From Qaidamihabitans albus (lineage in GTDB: Bacteria > Actinomycetota > Actinomycetes > Mycobacteriales > Pseudonocardiaceae), in assembly GCF_016464705.1 (NCBI RefSeq), contig NZ_JAEHOB010000002.1, positions 434,001 to 498,000 on the forward strand: DNA of 64,000 nucleotides, given 5' to 3'. Made by a program: the position numbers and the translations under genes. This document shows, one piece after another, positions 8,765-18,319 of the stretch. The first letter of the stretch is position 1, and the number at the start of each line of letters is the position of its first letter. The notes below the pieces were generated by a model. It made no database searches, was not told where the DNA came from, and worked only from the letters and a program-made list of their open reading frames with translations.

Positions 8765-10629
8765 TGGGACACCTCGGACACCTCGTCGTCGTCGAACAGC
8801 GGCCGGATGCCGCGCGCGGCCATGATCTCGTCGTTGCTGGTGCCCGCGGCGACCATCGGCCACACCTGGGCATCCTTGCCCACCACGAAGTCGATCACGA
8901 CGGGGCGGTCGTTGATGGCCATCGCGCGCTGGATGACGTCGTCGACCTCGTCCTTGGTCTCGCAGCGCAGTCCCGCGCAGCCGAGCGCCTCGGCGAGCAG
9001 GGTGAAGTCCGGGATGCGGTGCTTGTGCGTGCCGAGGTCGGTGTTGGAGTAACGCTCGGCGTAGAACAGGTTCTGCCACTGGCGGACCATGCCGAGGTTG
9101 CCGTTGTTGATCACCGCGACCTTGATCGGCGCCCCCTCGATCGCGCAGGTCGCCAGTTCCTGGTTGGTCATCTGGAAGCAGCCGTCGCCGTCGATGGCCC
9201 ACACCTGCCTGTCCGGGAACCCGAACTGCGCGCCCATCGCGGCGGGGACCGCGAAGCCCATCGTGCCGAGCCCGCCGGAGTTGATCCACGTGTTCGGGTT
9301 CTCGTAGCGGATGAACTGCGCGGCCCACATCTGGTGCTGGCCGACGCCCGCCGTGTAGATCGCGTCCGGGCCGGCCAGCTCACCGATCCGCTCGATCACG
9401 TACTGCGGCGACAGCGCGCCGTCCGGCGGCCACTCGTAGCCCGCCGGGAAGGTGTCCCGCCAGGAGTCGACCTGCGTCCACCAGGCCGCGAGGTCCGGCG
9501 GGCCGGACCGCTCGCTCTCGCGCACGGCGGCGATCAGCTCGGTGATGATCTCGGCGCAGTCCCCCACGATCGGCACGTCGGCCTTGCGGTTCTTGGAGAT
9601 CTCCGCGGGGTCGATGTCGGCGTGCACCACGGTGGCGTCCGGCGCGAACGTCGTCAGCTGGCCGGTCACCCGGTCGTCGAACCGGGCGCCGAGGGCGATC
9701 AGCAGGTCCGCCCGCTGCATCGCGGCCACCGCGGCCACCGAGCCGTGCATCCCGGGCATGCCCAGATGCTGGGAGTGCGAGTCGGGGAACACCCCCCGCG
9801 CCATCAGCGTGGTGACCACCGGGATTCCGGACAGCTCGGCCAGCTCCCGCAGCTGCGCGGCCGCCCGTGCCTTCACCACGCCACCGCCGACGTAGAGCAC
9901 CGGCCGCCGCGACTGCGAGATCAGCCGGGCCGCCTCGCGCACCTGCTTGCCGTGCGGGCGCAGCGTCGGCCGGTACCCCGGCAGCCGCATCTCCGGCGGC
10001 CACGAGAACGACGTCATCTCCTGCAGGACGTCCTTGGGGATGTCCACCAGGACCGGCCCCGGCCTGCCCGTGCTCGCCAGGTGGAACGCCTCCGCGACCA
10101 CCCTCGGTATCTCCGCCGGGTCGGTCACCAGGAAGTTGTGCTTGGTGATCGGCAGCGTGATGCCGCAGATGTCGGCCTCCTGGAAGGCGTCGGTGCCGAT
10201 CAGCGCGCGCGACTGCTGCCCGGTGATCGCCACCAGCGGCACCGAGTCCATGTTCGCGTCGGCCAGCGGGGTCACCAGGTTCGTCGCACCGGGCCCCGAG
10301 GTCGCCATGCACACGCCGACCTTGCCGGTCGCCTGCGCGTAGCCGGTCGCGGCGTGCCCCGCGCCCTGCTCGTGCCGCACCAGCACGTGCCGCACCTTCG
10401 TCGAGTCGAGCAGCGGGTCGTACGCCGGCAGGATCGTGCCGCCCGGAATGCCGAATACGACCTCGGCGCCGACCGCCTCGAGCGAACGCACGAGCGACTG
10501 CGCGCCGGTCACCCGGACGGGTGTTCCGGCGGGCGGTCCCGGCTTCGGGCGGGCTCCCAGTTGGCTGGGCGACGCCGGTTGCGGTGTCGGCCCAGCGTTC
10601 GATTCCGATCGCGAGGTGGCGCTTGTCAT
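8761..10629 (-). CDS. ilvB: Acetolactate synthase large (catalytic) subunit
   Basis: 622 residues, a thiamine-diphosphate enzyme that condenses two pyruvates to 2-acetolactate, or pyruvate with 2-oxobutyrate to 2-aceto-2-hydroxybutyrate. After a Pro/Ser-rich leader of about 38 residues come the PYR domain with [15 protein letters not shown] and the catalytic Glu in [15 protein letters not shown], the FAD-binding middle domain, and the PP domain with [12 protein letters not shown]...[11 protein letters not shown], the ThDP/Mg site. Together with the citramalate route (cimA) and ilvC/ilvD in this window it supplies all three branched-chain amino acids. Expression is probably controlled by the attenuator at 10722-10867. 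Confidence 0.96.
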   Translation of the reverse strand: MTSATSRSESNAGPTPQPASPSQLGARPKPGPPAGTPVRVTGAQSLVRSLEAVGAEVVFGIPGGTILPAYDPLLDSTKVRHVLVRHEQGAGHAATGYAQATGKVGVCMATSGPGATNLVTPLADANMDSVPLVAITGQQSRALIGTDAFQEADICGITLPITKHNFLVTDPAEIPRVVAEAFHLASTGRPGPVLVDIPKDVLQEMTSFSWPPEMRLPGYRPTLRPHGKQVREAARLISQSRRPVLYVGGGVVKARAAAQLRELAELSGIPVVTTLMARGVFPDSHSQHLGMPGMHGSVAAVAAMQRADLLIALGARFDDRVTGQLTTFAPDATVVHADIDPAEISKNRKADVPIVGDCAEIITELIAAVRESERSGPPDLAAWWTQVDSWRDTFPAGYEWPPDGALSPQYVIERIGELAGPDAIYTAGVGQHQMWAAQFIRYENPNTWINSGGLGTMGFAVPAAMGAQFGFPDRQVWAIDGDGCFQMTNQELATCAIEGAPIKVAVINNGNLGMVRQWQNLFYAERYSNTDLGTHKHRIPDFTLLAEALGCAGLRCETKDEVDDVIQRAMAINDRPVVIDFVVGKDAQVWPMVAAGTSNDEIMAARGIRPLFDDDEVSEVSQ

Positions 10630-10721
10630 CGGTTCTGCCTCGTGGGTTCTCGGTGCTGGCTGCTTGTGGGGTCTTGTCGTTCTCAGCGGTCGTTCTTCGG
10701 CGGGCTTGCGGTCCGGGCATC

Positions 10722-10757
10722 AAAAAACCCCCGCCGACCGAGAAGGTCGCACGAGGG
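10722..10757 (-). terminator. Attenuator terminator in the ilvB leader
   Basis: On the minus strand CCCTCG-TG-CGACC, loop TTCTC, GGTCG-G-CGGGGG, then TTTTTT. The stem is about 11 bp with small internal mismatches and runs straight into the U-tract, 93 nt before the ilvB start and 26 nt after the leader-peptide stop. Confidence 0.8.
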
Positions 10758-10782
10758 TCGCGCGTCGATGCAGAGGCTGTCC

Positions 10783-10830
10783 CTAAGCGTCGACGCGCTT
10801 GGGAAGTACGAGGCCGATCTGCGGTGTCAC
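10783..10830 (-). CDS. ilvB leader peptide (Ile, Leu, Val control codons)
   Basis: Fifteen codons from the GTG at 10830 to TAG at 10785-10783, reading MTPQIGLVLPKRVDA. The IGLVL core supplies Ile, Leu, Val and Leu codons, the residues made by the downstream ilvBNC pathway. The GTG lies 7 nt after the -10 hexamer TAACGT, so transcription probably starts on this codon and the leader is read from a leaderless mRNA. An in-frame upstream GTG at 10836 would lie before the predicted transcription start. This is the known actinobacterial ilvB attenuation layout. Confidence 0.8.
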   Translation of the reverse strand: MTPQIGLVLPKRVDA

Positions 10831-10837
10831 GGGCACG

Positions 10838-10867
10838 ACGTTAATCGCCCACTGTCACGAGTGTCAA
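10838..10867 (-). promoter_or_regulatory. Promoter of ilvB leader / ilvBNC
   Basis: On the minus strand a perfect -35 TTGACA (10867-10862), 18-nt spacer and -10 TAACGT (10843-10838), 7 nt before the leader GTG. This is the best sigma-A promoter seen in the window. Confidence 0.8.
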
Positions 10868-10959
10868 CTTGGCGGGATGGTGATTCCGGATACTGGACAC
10901 TCCGACGGTCGGACTCCCCCGCTTTCCGGGCGCGCCGCGGCCCGGGGCACTATCTGGGC

Positions 10960-11427
10960 GTGACCGACGAGGCAGGCAACGCCGACGAGCCCCAGCAGCC
11001 GGACGAGAGCAGGCGCGCGGTCTTCCGGGTACCCGGGATCGCGCTGCTCGCCGTCATCATCCTCCTGTTCTGCGTGACGCCCGCGGCGTTCGCGCTGCCC
11101 GGACTGCAGGCGCTGTACCTGGTTCCGCTCGGGCTCACCGTGTGGATCATCCGGACCCGCACCGTCGCGACGCGCGAGGGCCTGACCGTGCGGACGATGT
11201 TCCGCACGCGCCACCTGCCGTGGACGGCGCTCAAGGGCCTGGCGCTCACCGAGCGGTCCAAGGTTCGCGCCGTGCTCGCCGACGACAGCAGGATCGCGCT
11301 GCCCGCGGTGCGCACCCGGCACCTGCCCGTGCTCGCCCTCGTCAGCGAGGGCAGGCTCCCCGACCCTTCGGGCGTGCTCGCCGAGGAAGGCGAACAACCC
11401 GGAGAGGGCGAAGGAGACCAGGCGTAA
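10960..11427 (+). CDS. PH-domain membrane protein, CFP6-like
   Basis: 155 residues from the GTG at 10960. Two closely spaced hydrophobic segments ([19 protein letters not shown] and [18 protein letters not shown]) form a membrane hairpin, followed by a bacterial PH-like domain beginning [17 protein letters not shown] with the signature Trp of these low-molecular-weight antigen 6 (Rv3004/CFP6) relatives. The tail is acidic ([11 protein letters not shown]). It is divergent from ilvB and ends 10 bases before ilvD, as M. tuberculosis has CFP6 beside ilvB1. The molecular role is not known. Confidence 0.75.
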   Translation: MTDEAGNADEPQQPDESRRAVFRVPGIALLAVIILLFCVTPAAFALPGLQALYLVPLGLTVWIIRTRTVATREGLTVRTMFRTRHLPWTALKGLALTERSKVRAVLADDSRIALPAVRTRHLPVLALVSEGRLPDPSGVLAEEGEQPGEGEGDQA

Positions 11428-11437
11428 TCTGGCGCGC

Positions 11438-13282
11438 ATGCCTCAGCTGCGCTCCCGAACCACCACACACGGCCGCAACGCCGCGGGCGCCCGCTCCCTG
11501 TGGCGCGCCACCGGCATGACCGACAGCGACTTCGGCAAGCCGATCGTGGCCGTCGCCAACTCCTACACCCAGTTCGTCCCCGGGCACGTGCACCTCAGGG
11601 ACCTCGGTGACGTGGTCGCAGGCGCGGTGCGCGAGGCGGGCGGCGTCCCCAGGGAGTTCCACACGATCGCGGTCGACGACGGCATCGCGATGGGGCACAG
11701 CGGGATGCTCTACTCGCTGCCCTCGCGCGAGATCATCGCGGACTCGGTGGAGTACATGGTCAACGCGCACCAGGCCGACGCGCTCGTGTGCATCTCCAAC
11801 TGCGACAAGATCACGCCGGGCATGCTCAACGCCGCGATGCGGCTGAACATCCCCACCGTGTTCGTCTCGGGTGGACCGATGGAGGCCGGCAAGGCCGTCG
11901 TGGTCGAGGGGGTGGCGCAGGCGCCCACGGATCTCATCACCGCCATCTCCGCCTCGGCGAGCACCGCCGTCGACGACGACGGACTGTCCGCCGTGGAGCG
12001 TTCGGCGTGTCCCACGTGCGGCTCGTGCTCCGGCATGTTCACCGCCAACTCGATGAACTGTCTCACCGAGGCACTCGGGCTCGCGCTGCCGGGCAACGGC
12101 TCCACGCTGGCCACGCACGCGGCCCGCCGCGAGCTGTTCACCGGTGCCGGGCGCACCGTGGTGGAGCTGGCGAGGCGTTGGTACGAGCAGGACGACGAGG
12201 CGGCGCTGCCGCGCTCGATCGCCGGCCGGAACGCGTTCGAGAACGCGATGGCACTGGACATGGCGATGGGCGGCTCGACCAACACGGTGCTGCACATCCT
12301 CGCCGCCGCGCAGGAGGGCGAGATCGCGTTCACCATCGACGACATCGACGCGGTCGGGCAGCGGGTTCCCTGCCTGTCCAAAGTGGCGCCAAACTCCGAC
12401 TACCACGTGGAGGATGTACACCGCGCGGGTGGTATCCCGGCGATTCTCGGCGAGCTGTACCGCGGCGGCCTGCTCAACGAGGACGTCCACGCCGTGCACG
12501 CGTCCTCTTTGGAGGAGTGGCTGTCCACCTGGGACATCCGCGGCGGTTCACCTTCGGCCGAGGCGCTGGAGCTGTTCCACGCCGCACCGGGCGGGGTGCG
12601 CACCACCGAGGCGTTCTCGACGTCGAACCGGTGGTCCGATCTGGACACCGACGCGGCGGGCGGCTGCATCCGCGACGTCGCCAACGCCCACACCACCGAC
12701 GGCGGGCTCGCGGTGCTGCGCGGCAACCTGGCCGAGCGGGGGGCGGTGATCAAGTCGGCGGGCATCGAGGAGGAGCTGTGGCGTTTCCAGGGCCCGGCGC
12801 GGGTCGTGGAGAGCCAGGAGGAGGCCGTCTCGGCGATCCTCGGCAAGCGGATCCAGCCCGGTGACGTGCTGGTGGTGCGTTACGAGGGGCCCGCGGGCGG
12901 TCCCGGCATGCAGGAGATGCTGCACCCGACGGCGTTCCTCAAGGGCGCCGGGCTCGGCAAGCGGTGCGCGCTGATCACCGACGGCCGCTTCTCCGGCGGG
13001 TCGTCCGGGATCTCGGTGGGCCACATCTCGCCCGAGGCGGCGGCGGGCGGCGCGATCGGCCTGGTCGCCGACGGAGACCAGATTCTCATCGACGTGCGCG
13101 AGCGCAGACTGCAACTGCTGGTGGACGACGACGTGCTCGCGGAGCGCCGCGCGAAGATGGAGGCGAACGAGCGGCCGTGGCAGCCGGCGCAGCGCGAGCG
13201 GCCGCTCACCGGCGCGCTGCGCGCCTACGCCCGGATGGCCACCTCCGCCGACACGGGCGCCGTCCGCGACCCCGCGAGGTGA
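11438..13282 (+). CDS. ilvD: Dihydroxy-acid dehydratase
   Basis: 614 residues. IlvD dehydrates 2,3-dihydroxy-isovalerate and 2,3-dihydroxy-3-methylvalerate to the 2-oxo acids that are transaminated to valine and isoleucine. Iron-sulfur ligands are seen in [11 protein letters not shown] and [17 protein letters not shown]; the second motif and the length match the Escherichia coli type. The C-terminal swivel domain carries the catalytic Ser segment [20 protein letters not shown]. It follows the PH protein by 10 bases and is probably co-transcribed with it. A strong hairpin follows the stop codon. Confidence 0.96.
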   Translation: MPQLRSRTTTHGRNAAGARSLWRATGMTDSDFGKPIVAVANSYTQFVPGHVHLRDLGDVVAGAVREAGGVPREFHTIAVDDGIAMGHSGMLYSLPSREIIADSVEYMVNAHQADALVCISNCDKITPGMLNAAMRLNIPTVFVSGGPMEAGKAVVVEGVAQAPTDLITAISASASTAVDDDGLSAVERSACPTCGSCSGMFTANSMNCLTEALGLALPGNGSTLATHAARRELFTGAGRTVVELARRWYEQDDEAALPRSIAGRNAFENAMALDMAMGGSTNTVLHILAAAQEGEIAFTIDDIDAVGQRVPCLSKVAPNSDYHVEDVHRAGGIPAILGELYRGGLLNEDVHAVHASSLEEWLSTWDIRGGSPSAEALELFHAAPGGVRTTEAFSTSNRWSDLDTDAAGGCIRDVANAHTTDGGLAVLRGNLAERGAVIKSAGIEEELWRFQGPARVVESQEEAVSAILGKRIQPGDVLVVRYEGPAGGPGMQEMLHPTAFLKGAGLGKRCALITDGRFSGGSSGISVGHISPEAAAGGAIGLVADGDQILIDVRERRLQLLVDDDVLAERRAKMEANERPWQPAQRERPLTGALRAYARMATSADTGAVRDPAR

Positions 13283-13297
13283 CCTCGACCGCGCGCG

Positions 13298-13342
13298 GCA
13301 AGGGAGCTTCACCACCGTCGTGCCGTGGTGAAGCTCCCTTGC
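13298..13342. terminator. Perfect 18-bp inverted repeat between ilvD and the DoxX gene
   Basis: GCAAGGGAGCTTCACCAC (13298-13315) is repeated inverted at 13325-13342 around a 9-nt loop. It fills the gap between two convergent stop codons and can work for both strands. The core GGGAGCTT recurs in the palindrome at 35872-35930. Confidence 0.75.
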
Positions 13343-13345
13343 GGT

Positions 13346-13945
13346 TCAGCGGCAAAGGATGAGCACGACCACCGAGCCCGCCGCGGCGAGCACGAGGCCA
13401 ACGAAGCCGAACGGCAGGGTGTTGCGCCGCCACGGGGTGTTCTTGTCCAGCGCGATCCGGCCGGAGCCGGTGAACATCAGCGCGAACGCGGCGGCGCCGA
13501 GCATGAGTTCGTACTCGTAACCCGAACCGTCGCCCATGAAGAAGCCGTCGCCGAACTTGACGAACACGATGTTGGCGGCCACCCCGAGCACGGCCGCGGC
13601 GCCGAGCGGCGTGAACAGCCCGACCACCAGCAGCGCGCCGCCGGTCACCTCGGCCAGCGCGGTGACCCAGGACAGCAGCGTGGTCTGTGTCGTGTAGCCA
13701 AAGGACTCCAGCGCATCGGCGAAGCCGCCGATGCCCGGCCCGCCGAACCACCCGAACAGCTTCTGCAGGCCGTGCACCACCATGGTGCCGCCCAGCACCA
13801 GCCGCAGCACGAGCAGGCCGAGGTCGAGCCCGCTGTGCCAGCGCTCCGGCTCGTCGGCCATCCGGCTCTCGAAGTCGTCTGGCTGCGAGATGGTGGTCGT
13901 CGGCTCGTCGAACCCGTCGTCGTACCCATCGTCACGAGTCGTCAT
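13346..13945 (-). CDS. DoxX family membrane protein
   Basis: 199 residues from the ATG at 13945; the frame continues upstream without a plausible start. An acidic N-terminal cytoplasmic stretch (about 45 residues) precedes four hydrophobic helices with the DoxX signature LVLRLVLGGTMVVHGLQKLFGWFGGPG and FVKFGDGFFMG. DoxX proteins are small quinone/redox-linked membrane proteins; in M. tuberculosis DoxX (Rv3005c, also beside CFP6) works with SodA and SseA in oxidant resistance. No sodA or sseA neighbour is present here, so that role is only inferred. Confidence 0.85.
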   Translation of the reverse strand: MTTRDDGYDDGFDEPTTTISQPDDFESRMADEPERWHSGLDLGLLVLRLVLGGTMVVHGLQKLFGWFGGPGIGGFADALESFGYTTQTTLLSWVTALAEVTGGALLVVGLFTPLGAAAVLGVAANIVFVKFGDGFFMGDGSGYEYELMLGAAAFALMFTGSGRIALDKNTPWRRNTLPFGFVGLVLAAAGSVVVLILCR

Positions 13946-14018
13946 GCGCGGGCAGAGTAGAGCATCCGGGTGACGCGCGGGAGAACGGCTGTGCACTTCT
14001 CCCCGGCGGGCCCGCCGC

Positions 14019-14942
14019 TCAGTACTCGCCGTGCACGAGGTTCTGCGGCAGCTCGCCCTGCACGTAGCGCTCGATCTCGGCGACCGCCACGACGTACGAG
14101 CGCCGCCGCGCGCCACGGACCGAGCCGGCCACGTGCGGGGTCAGCAGCAGGCCGGGCGCCTTCCACAGCGGATGCTCCGGTGGCAACGGCTCGGGATCGG
14201 TGACGTCCAGCGCCGCCCGCAGCCGCCCGGAAGTCAGGGCCCCGAGCAGGGCCTCGGTGTCCACCACCTGCCCGCGCGAGGCGTTCACCAGCAGCGCGCC
14301 GTCCGGCATCGCCGCGAGGAACGCCGCGTCGACCATGCCCTGCGTGCGCGAGGTGAGCGGCACCATCAGCACGACCACCTCGCTGTCGGTGAGCAGGCCG
14401 GGCAACTCGTCGACGCCGTGCACGCCGTCCCGCGCGGACAGCCCGACCATGGTCACCCAGGTGTCGAACGGCTCCAGCTTGCGCCGCAACTGGCGGCCGA
14501 GGTCCCCGGCACCCACGATGAGCACCCGCTTGCCCTGGAGCGTGTCGGTGCTGCGCGGCGTCCAGTCGCGCTCGTTCTGCGCGTGGGCGAAGGCGCCCAG
14601 ATCACGGAACATCGACAGCAGCACGGCCATCACCCACTCGGCGGTGCTGCCACCGTGCGCGCCACGGCAGGTGGCCAGCAGGACCCCCGGAGGCAGCTCG
14701 CCCACCCAGTCCTCGGCACCCGCCGAGAGCAGCTGGATCAGCTTGAGCCGGGGCAGTTCGGCCAGCAGCGCCGGGGTCTGCGACGACCACGGGAACCCCG
14801 GGATCAGCACCTCCGCGTCGGCGGCCTCCGCGGGCAGCGGCTCGCCCGCCGTGTAGCGCACCGGGTGCACGCCGGCGACCTCCGTCAGCGCCGTCACACC
14901 GTCGTCGTCGGGAACCAGGACCGTGACCGTCATTCCCGCCAT
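14019..14942 (-). CDS. D-isomer-specific 2-hydroxyacid dehydrogenase
   Basis: 307 residues from the ATG at 14942 (a second ATG at 14933 is possible). It has the GyaR/SerA fold: substrate domain, NAD-binding VLIVGAGDLGRQLRRKL (~139-155), the catalytic Arg in NASRGQVVDTEAL, and the His in TPHVAGSVRGAR. There is no ACT domain, so it is not SerA. The substrate (glyoxylate, hydroxypyruvate or another 2-oxo acid) cannot be read. It is encoded on the same strand as the DoxX gene and divergently from the LppZ-like gene. Confidence 0.85.
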   Translation of the reverse strand: MAGMTVTVLVPDDDGVTALTEVAGVHPVRYTAGEPLPAEAADAEVLIPGFPWSSQTPALLAELPRLKLIQLLSAGAEDWVGELPPGVLLATCRGAHGGSTAEWVMAVLLSMFRDLGAFAHAQNERDWTPRSTDTLQGKRVLIVGAGDLGRQLRRKLEPFDTWVTMVGLSARDGVHGVDELPGLLTDSEVVVLMVPLTSRTQGMVDAAFLAAMPDGALLVNASRGQVVDTEALLGALTSGRLRAALDVTDPEPLPPEHPLWKAPGLLLTPHVAGSVRGARRRSYVVAVAEIERYVQGELPQNLVHGEY

Positions 14943-15033
14943 CGTCGCCTACTCGCGCGCCCGGCTCGCGGCTGGGTCGGCCTGCCGACCCGCTTACCCG
15001 AGGTTCACGGTGTGCCGCCTACGCTCGATCATT

Positions 15034-16224
15034 GTGCGGATCCGGCCCCGGAAGACGTCGTGGCCGCTGGCGCTGGCCGCCAGCGGCGCGCTGCTGCTGT
15101 CCGGTTGCGCCGACTTCAGCGAGAGCACGGCCGAGCAGGACTGGGAACCCGCGCCGGAGCTGACCCCGGAGGCCGGCCCGCAGCCGGAGCTGCCCGAAGC
15201 GGGTACCCCGGCCGTGCCAAGCGGCAGGCCCGGCTCGCCCACCCCGGTCCCGCCGCCGGACGGCTGCACCGACTACGACAAGGCCGTCATCGCCACCTGC
15301 CTGGACACGGTGTCGGCGGTCGCCGCCCTGCCCACCGACGGCTCGGCCATCACGGCGCTCGCGGCGGAGCGCCGCAGCGGCCGCATCTCGCTCGTCGGCA
15401 CGGACGCCGAGCGCTCCGATTTCGCCGCGCTGAACGTCGATGCCACGGGCGACGGCGGGCTGACCGGCCTGGCGCTGTCGCCGACCTACGCCGAGGACCG
15501 GCTCGTCTTCGCCTACATCACCACCCCCGAGGACAACCGGGTGGTGCGCTTCGCCGAAGGCCAGGAGCCCAAGCCCGTGCTCACCGGCATCCCGAAGGGC
15601 AGCACCGGCAACCAGGGCGCCCTGCTCACCGATGGCAAGGGCGCGTTGCTGGTCGCCACCGGCAACGCGGGCGACCCCGCCGCGGCCGCCGACCCCGACT
15701 CACTGGCCGGCAAGATCCTGCGGATCGACACCGGCGGGCGGCCCGCACCGGGCAACCCGCGTCCGGACTCCCCGGTGCTCGCGAGCGGCCTGCACTCCCC
15801 CGGCGGGCTCTGCAAGGCGGCGGACGGCTCCCGCCTGTGGGTCACCGACCAGGGCCCGGAACAGGACGCGATCCACCTGGTCCGGCCGGGCGAGAAGCTG
15901 GACGCGCCCGCCTGGACCTGGCCGGACAAGCCGGGCGTGACCGGCTGCACCGACTGGACCGACATGCTGGCGGTCGTCACCTCCGGGGCGGGCAACCTGC
16001 AGGCCCTTCCGGTCACCCAGGACGGCTCGATCGGCGGCAAGCCACAGGTCACCATGGACGGCGACAACGGGACCAGCTACGGCAAGCTGGACGGTTTCGA
16101 CCCGGTCACCCCCGACTACGCCGTCGCGGGCACCGTCAACAAGGACGGCGGCGACCCGGTGTCCAGCGACGACCGGGTGGTCATCATCGTGCGGCCACCG
16201 TCGTCCGGCGCCGGCCGCGACTGA
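15034..16224 (+). CDS. LppZ-like sugar-dehydrogenase-fold lipoprotein
   Basis: 396 residues from the GTG at 15034. A basic N-terminus and hydrophobic segment end in LLLSGC, a lipobox with Cys25 as lipidation site, then a Pro/Glu-rich linker. The rest is a six-bladed beta-propeller of the glucose/sorbosone dehydrogenase family (GDGGLTGLALSPTY, GKILRIDTGG, LHSPGGLC, WVTDQGPEQDAIHLV). Its place beside DoxX and gatB matches LppZ (Rv3006) of M. tuberculosis. Whether it binds PQQ or has any enzyme activity is unknown. Confidence 0.8.
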   Translation: MRIRPRKTSWPLALAASGALLLSGCADFSESTAEQDWEPAPELTPEAGPQPELPEAGTPAVPSGRPGSPTPVPPPDGCTDYDKAVIATCLDTVSAVAALPTDGSAITALAAERRSGRISLVGTDAERSDFAALNVDATGDGGLTGLALSPTYAEDRLVFAYITTPEDNRVVRFAEGQEPKPVLTGIPKGSTGNQGALLTDGKGALLVATGNAGDPAAAADPDSLAGKILRIDTGGRPAPGNPRPDSPVLASGLHSPGGLCKAADGSRLWVTDQGPEQDAIHLVRPGEKLDAPAWTWPDKPGVTGCTDWTDMLAVVTSGAGNLQALPVTQDGSIGGKPQVTMDGDNGTSYGKLDGFDPVTPDYAVAGTVNKDGGDPVSSDDRVVIIVRPPSSGAGRD

Positions 16225-16235
16225 CCTCACCAGCC

Positions 16236-16281
16236 CTCGTGAGTGGCTACCGGCGTTCTCACTCGCGTAGGCACTCACGAG
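16236..16281. repeat. 46-bp palindromic repeat, copy 2
   Basis: Starts CTCGTGAGTG and ends CACTCACGAG; the middle has diverged (centre GTTCTCAC). The minus-strand TGA at 16277-16275 inside it is the stop codon of the membrane protein gene; the LppZ-like gene ends 11 bases before it. The left half is identical over 22 nt to the right half of copy 6. Confidence 0.85.
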
Positions 16282-16811
16282 ACCGGGCGGCGTCTTCCTC
16301 CGGGAGTGCCTTTACGGGGGTGCCGCGCCTCGGCGCGGGCCGCCCGCACGTCGAGTACCGCCGCCACCGTCGAGGCGAGCGCCGCGGCGAGCCCCAGGTA
16401 ACGGCCGATCCCCGCGTTCACCGTGACACCGCCGGCCCGCAGCAACGCCCGCTGCTCGCTGCCGAACTGCCAGTCGATGATCAGCCAGCCCAGCACGAGG
16501 GAGACGAGCGCGACCGCGCACGCCACCAGCCACAGCTGCGGAAGGCCGCTCACCCGCGCCTTCGCGGACTGCCCGGCCAGCGTGACCGCGAGCCCGGCGA
16601 GCAGGAGCAACAGCGGCGGGAACCACGCGAAGAACGTCGAGTCCCACGCCGAGCGGGACACCTCGTCCGCCGGCAGCTCAGCCAGCGCGGCGCCGACCTC
16701 CGGGTCGGTGGCGCGCAGCCGCGTCCATGGCAGGAACAGCGTCCCGAGCCCGAGCAGCCCGGCACCGAGGCCGAGCCACTCGCGCCAGGAAACCCGCGCG
16801 GGAGAGAACAT
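16275..16811 (-). CDS. Four-helix membrane protein coupled to gatB
   Basis: 178 residues. Hydrophobic segments at about 12-30, 61-80, 90-113 and 132-156 give four predicted transmembrane helices, with the first loop (about 30 residues) the largest, and a basic C-terminal tail (KGTPGGRRRPVS). I recognise no family. It starts 2 nt after the gatB stop on the same strand, so it is almost certainly translated from the gatCAB message. Its stop codon is inside a 46-bp palindrome. Confidence 0.7.
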   Translation of the reverse strand: MFSPARVSWREWLGLGAGLLGLGTLFLPWTRLRATDPEVGAALAELPADEVSRSAWDSTFFAWFPPLLLLLAGLAVTLAGQSAKARVSGLPQLWLVACAVALVSLVLGWLIIDWQFGSEQRALLRAGGVTVNAGIGRYLGLAAALASTVAAVLDVRAARAEARHPRKGTPGGRRRPVS

Positions 16812-16813
16812 GC

Positions 16814-18319
16814 TCAGGCGCCGACGCGTTCCAGGATCAGCTCGCGCACGCGCTTGGCGTCGGCCTGCCCCTTCGTCGCCTTCATCACGGCGCCGACGAT
16901 CGCACCGGCGGCCTGCACCTTGCCGCCCCGGATCTTCTCGGCGACGTCCGGCTGCGCGGCCAGCGCCTCGTCCACGGCGGTGAGCAGGGCCGTGTCGTCC
17001 GAGACGACCTTGAGGCCGCGCGTCTCCACGACCTCGTCCGGTTCGCCCTCACCGGCCAGCACGCCCTGCACGACCTCGCGGGCGAGCTTGTTGGTCAGCT
17101 CACCGGACTTGACCAGCTCGATCACCCTCGCCACCTGAGCAGGCGTGATCGGCAGATCGGCGAGCTCGACCTCACGCGCGTTGGCCTGCTGCGTCAGGAA
17201 CTGCACCCACCAGCTGCGGGCGTCGCCCGGCTCGGCACCGGCGTCCACGGTCGCCGCGACTAGGTCGGCGGCGCCGGTGTTGACGAGGTCCCGCAGCTCC
17301 TCGCCGGTGAGGCCCCACTCTTCCTGGATCCGCTTGCGACGTTCCCACGGCGGCTCCGGCAGCGTGCCGCGCAGCTCCTCCACCCACTCGCGCGACGGCG
17401 CGACGGGCACCAGGTCGGGTTCCGGGAAGTAGCGGTAGTCCTCCGCCGTCTCCTTCGTGCGGCCAGGGGCGGTCGTGCCGTCGCTCTCCTGGAAGTGCCG
17501 GGTCTCCTGCCTGATCGTGCCGCCGCCCGCGAGCACCGCGCCGTGCCGGGCCATCTCGTAACGTACCGCGCGCTCGACACTGCGCAGCGAGTTGACGTTC
17601 TTCGTCTCGGTACGGGTGCCGAACTCGCTCGTGCCCTTCGGCATCAGCGACACGTTCGCGTCACAGCGCAGCGAGCCCTGATCCATACGGACGTCGGAGA
17701 CGTCCATCGCGCGGAGCAGATCCCGCAGCGCGGTCACGTACGCGCGGGCGATCTCGGGCGCGCGCTCCCCCGCGCCGGTGATCGGCTTGGTGACGATCTC
17801 GATCAGCGGCACGCCGGCCCGGTTGTAGTCCAGCAGCGAGTGCTCGGCGCCGTGGATGCGGCCGGTCGCCCCGCCCACGTGCAGCGACTTGCCGGTGTCC
17901 TCCTCCATGTGGGCGCGCTCGATCTCCACCCGCACCACCTCGCCGTCGTCGAGCGGCACGTCCAGGTAGCCGTCGAACGCGATCGGCTCGTCGTACTGCG
18001 AGGTCTGGAAGTTCTTCGGCATGTCCGGGTAGAAGTAGTTCTTCCTGGCGAAGCGGCACCATTGCGCGATCTCGCAGTTGAGCGCCAGCCCGATCCGGAT
18101 CGCCGACTCCACGGCCTTGCCGTTCATCACCGGCAGGGCACCGGGCAGGCCGAGGCAGGTCGGGCACACGTGCGTGTTGGGCTCCCCGCCGAACACGTTG
18201 GCGCAGCCGCAGAACATCTTCGTGTTCGTGGAGAGCTCGACGTGCACCTCCAGCCCGAGCACCGGATCGAACCGCTCGATCACCTCGGCGTAGTCCATCA
18301 GTTCAGCCACCGCGGTCAC
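16814..18319 (-). CDS. gatB: Asp-tRNA(Asn)/Glu-tRNA(Gln) amidotransferase subunit B
   Basis: 501 residues from the GTG at 18319, which overlaps the gatA stop by four bases (GTGA). GatB is the kinase/tRNA-binding subunit: it phosphorylates the Glu or Asp on mischarged tRNA before ammonia from GatA displaces the phosphate. Signatures are [10 protein letters not shown], the Zn-type Cys pair segments (MFCGCANVF and [11 protein letters not shown]) and [20 protein letters not shown]. The C-terminal helical and YqeY-like tail domain follows (~330-501). Third gene of the gatCAB operon. Confidence 0.96.
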   Translation of the reverse strand: MTAVAELMDYAEVIERFDPVLGLEVHVELSTNTKMFCGCANVFGGEPNTHVCPTCLGLPGALPVMNGKAVESAIRIGLALNCEIAQWCRFARKNYFYPDMPKNFQTSQYDEPIAFDGYLDVPLDDGEVVRVEIERAHMEEDTGKSLHVGGATGRIHGAEHSLLDYNRAGVPLIEIVTKPITGAGERAPEIARAYVTALRDLLRAMDVSDVRMDQGSLRCDANVSLMPKGTSEFGTRTETKNVNSLRSVERAVRYEMARHGAVLAGGGTIRQETRHFQESDGTTAPGRTKETAEDYRYFPEPDLVPVAPSREWVEELRGTLPEPPWERRKRIQEEWGLTGEELRDLVNTGAADLVAATVDAGAEPGDARSWWVQFLTQQANAREVELADLPITPAQVARVIELVKSGELTNKLAREVVQGVLAGEGEPDEVVETRGLKVVSDDTALLTAVDEALAAQPDVAEKIRGGKVQAAGAIVGAVMKATKGQADAKRVRELILERVGA

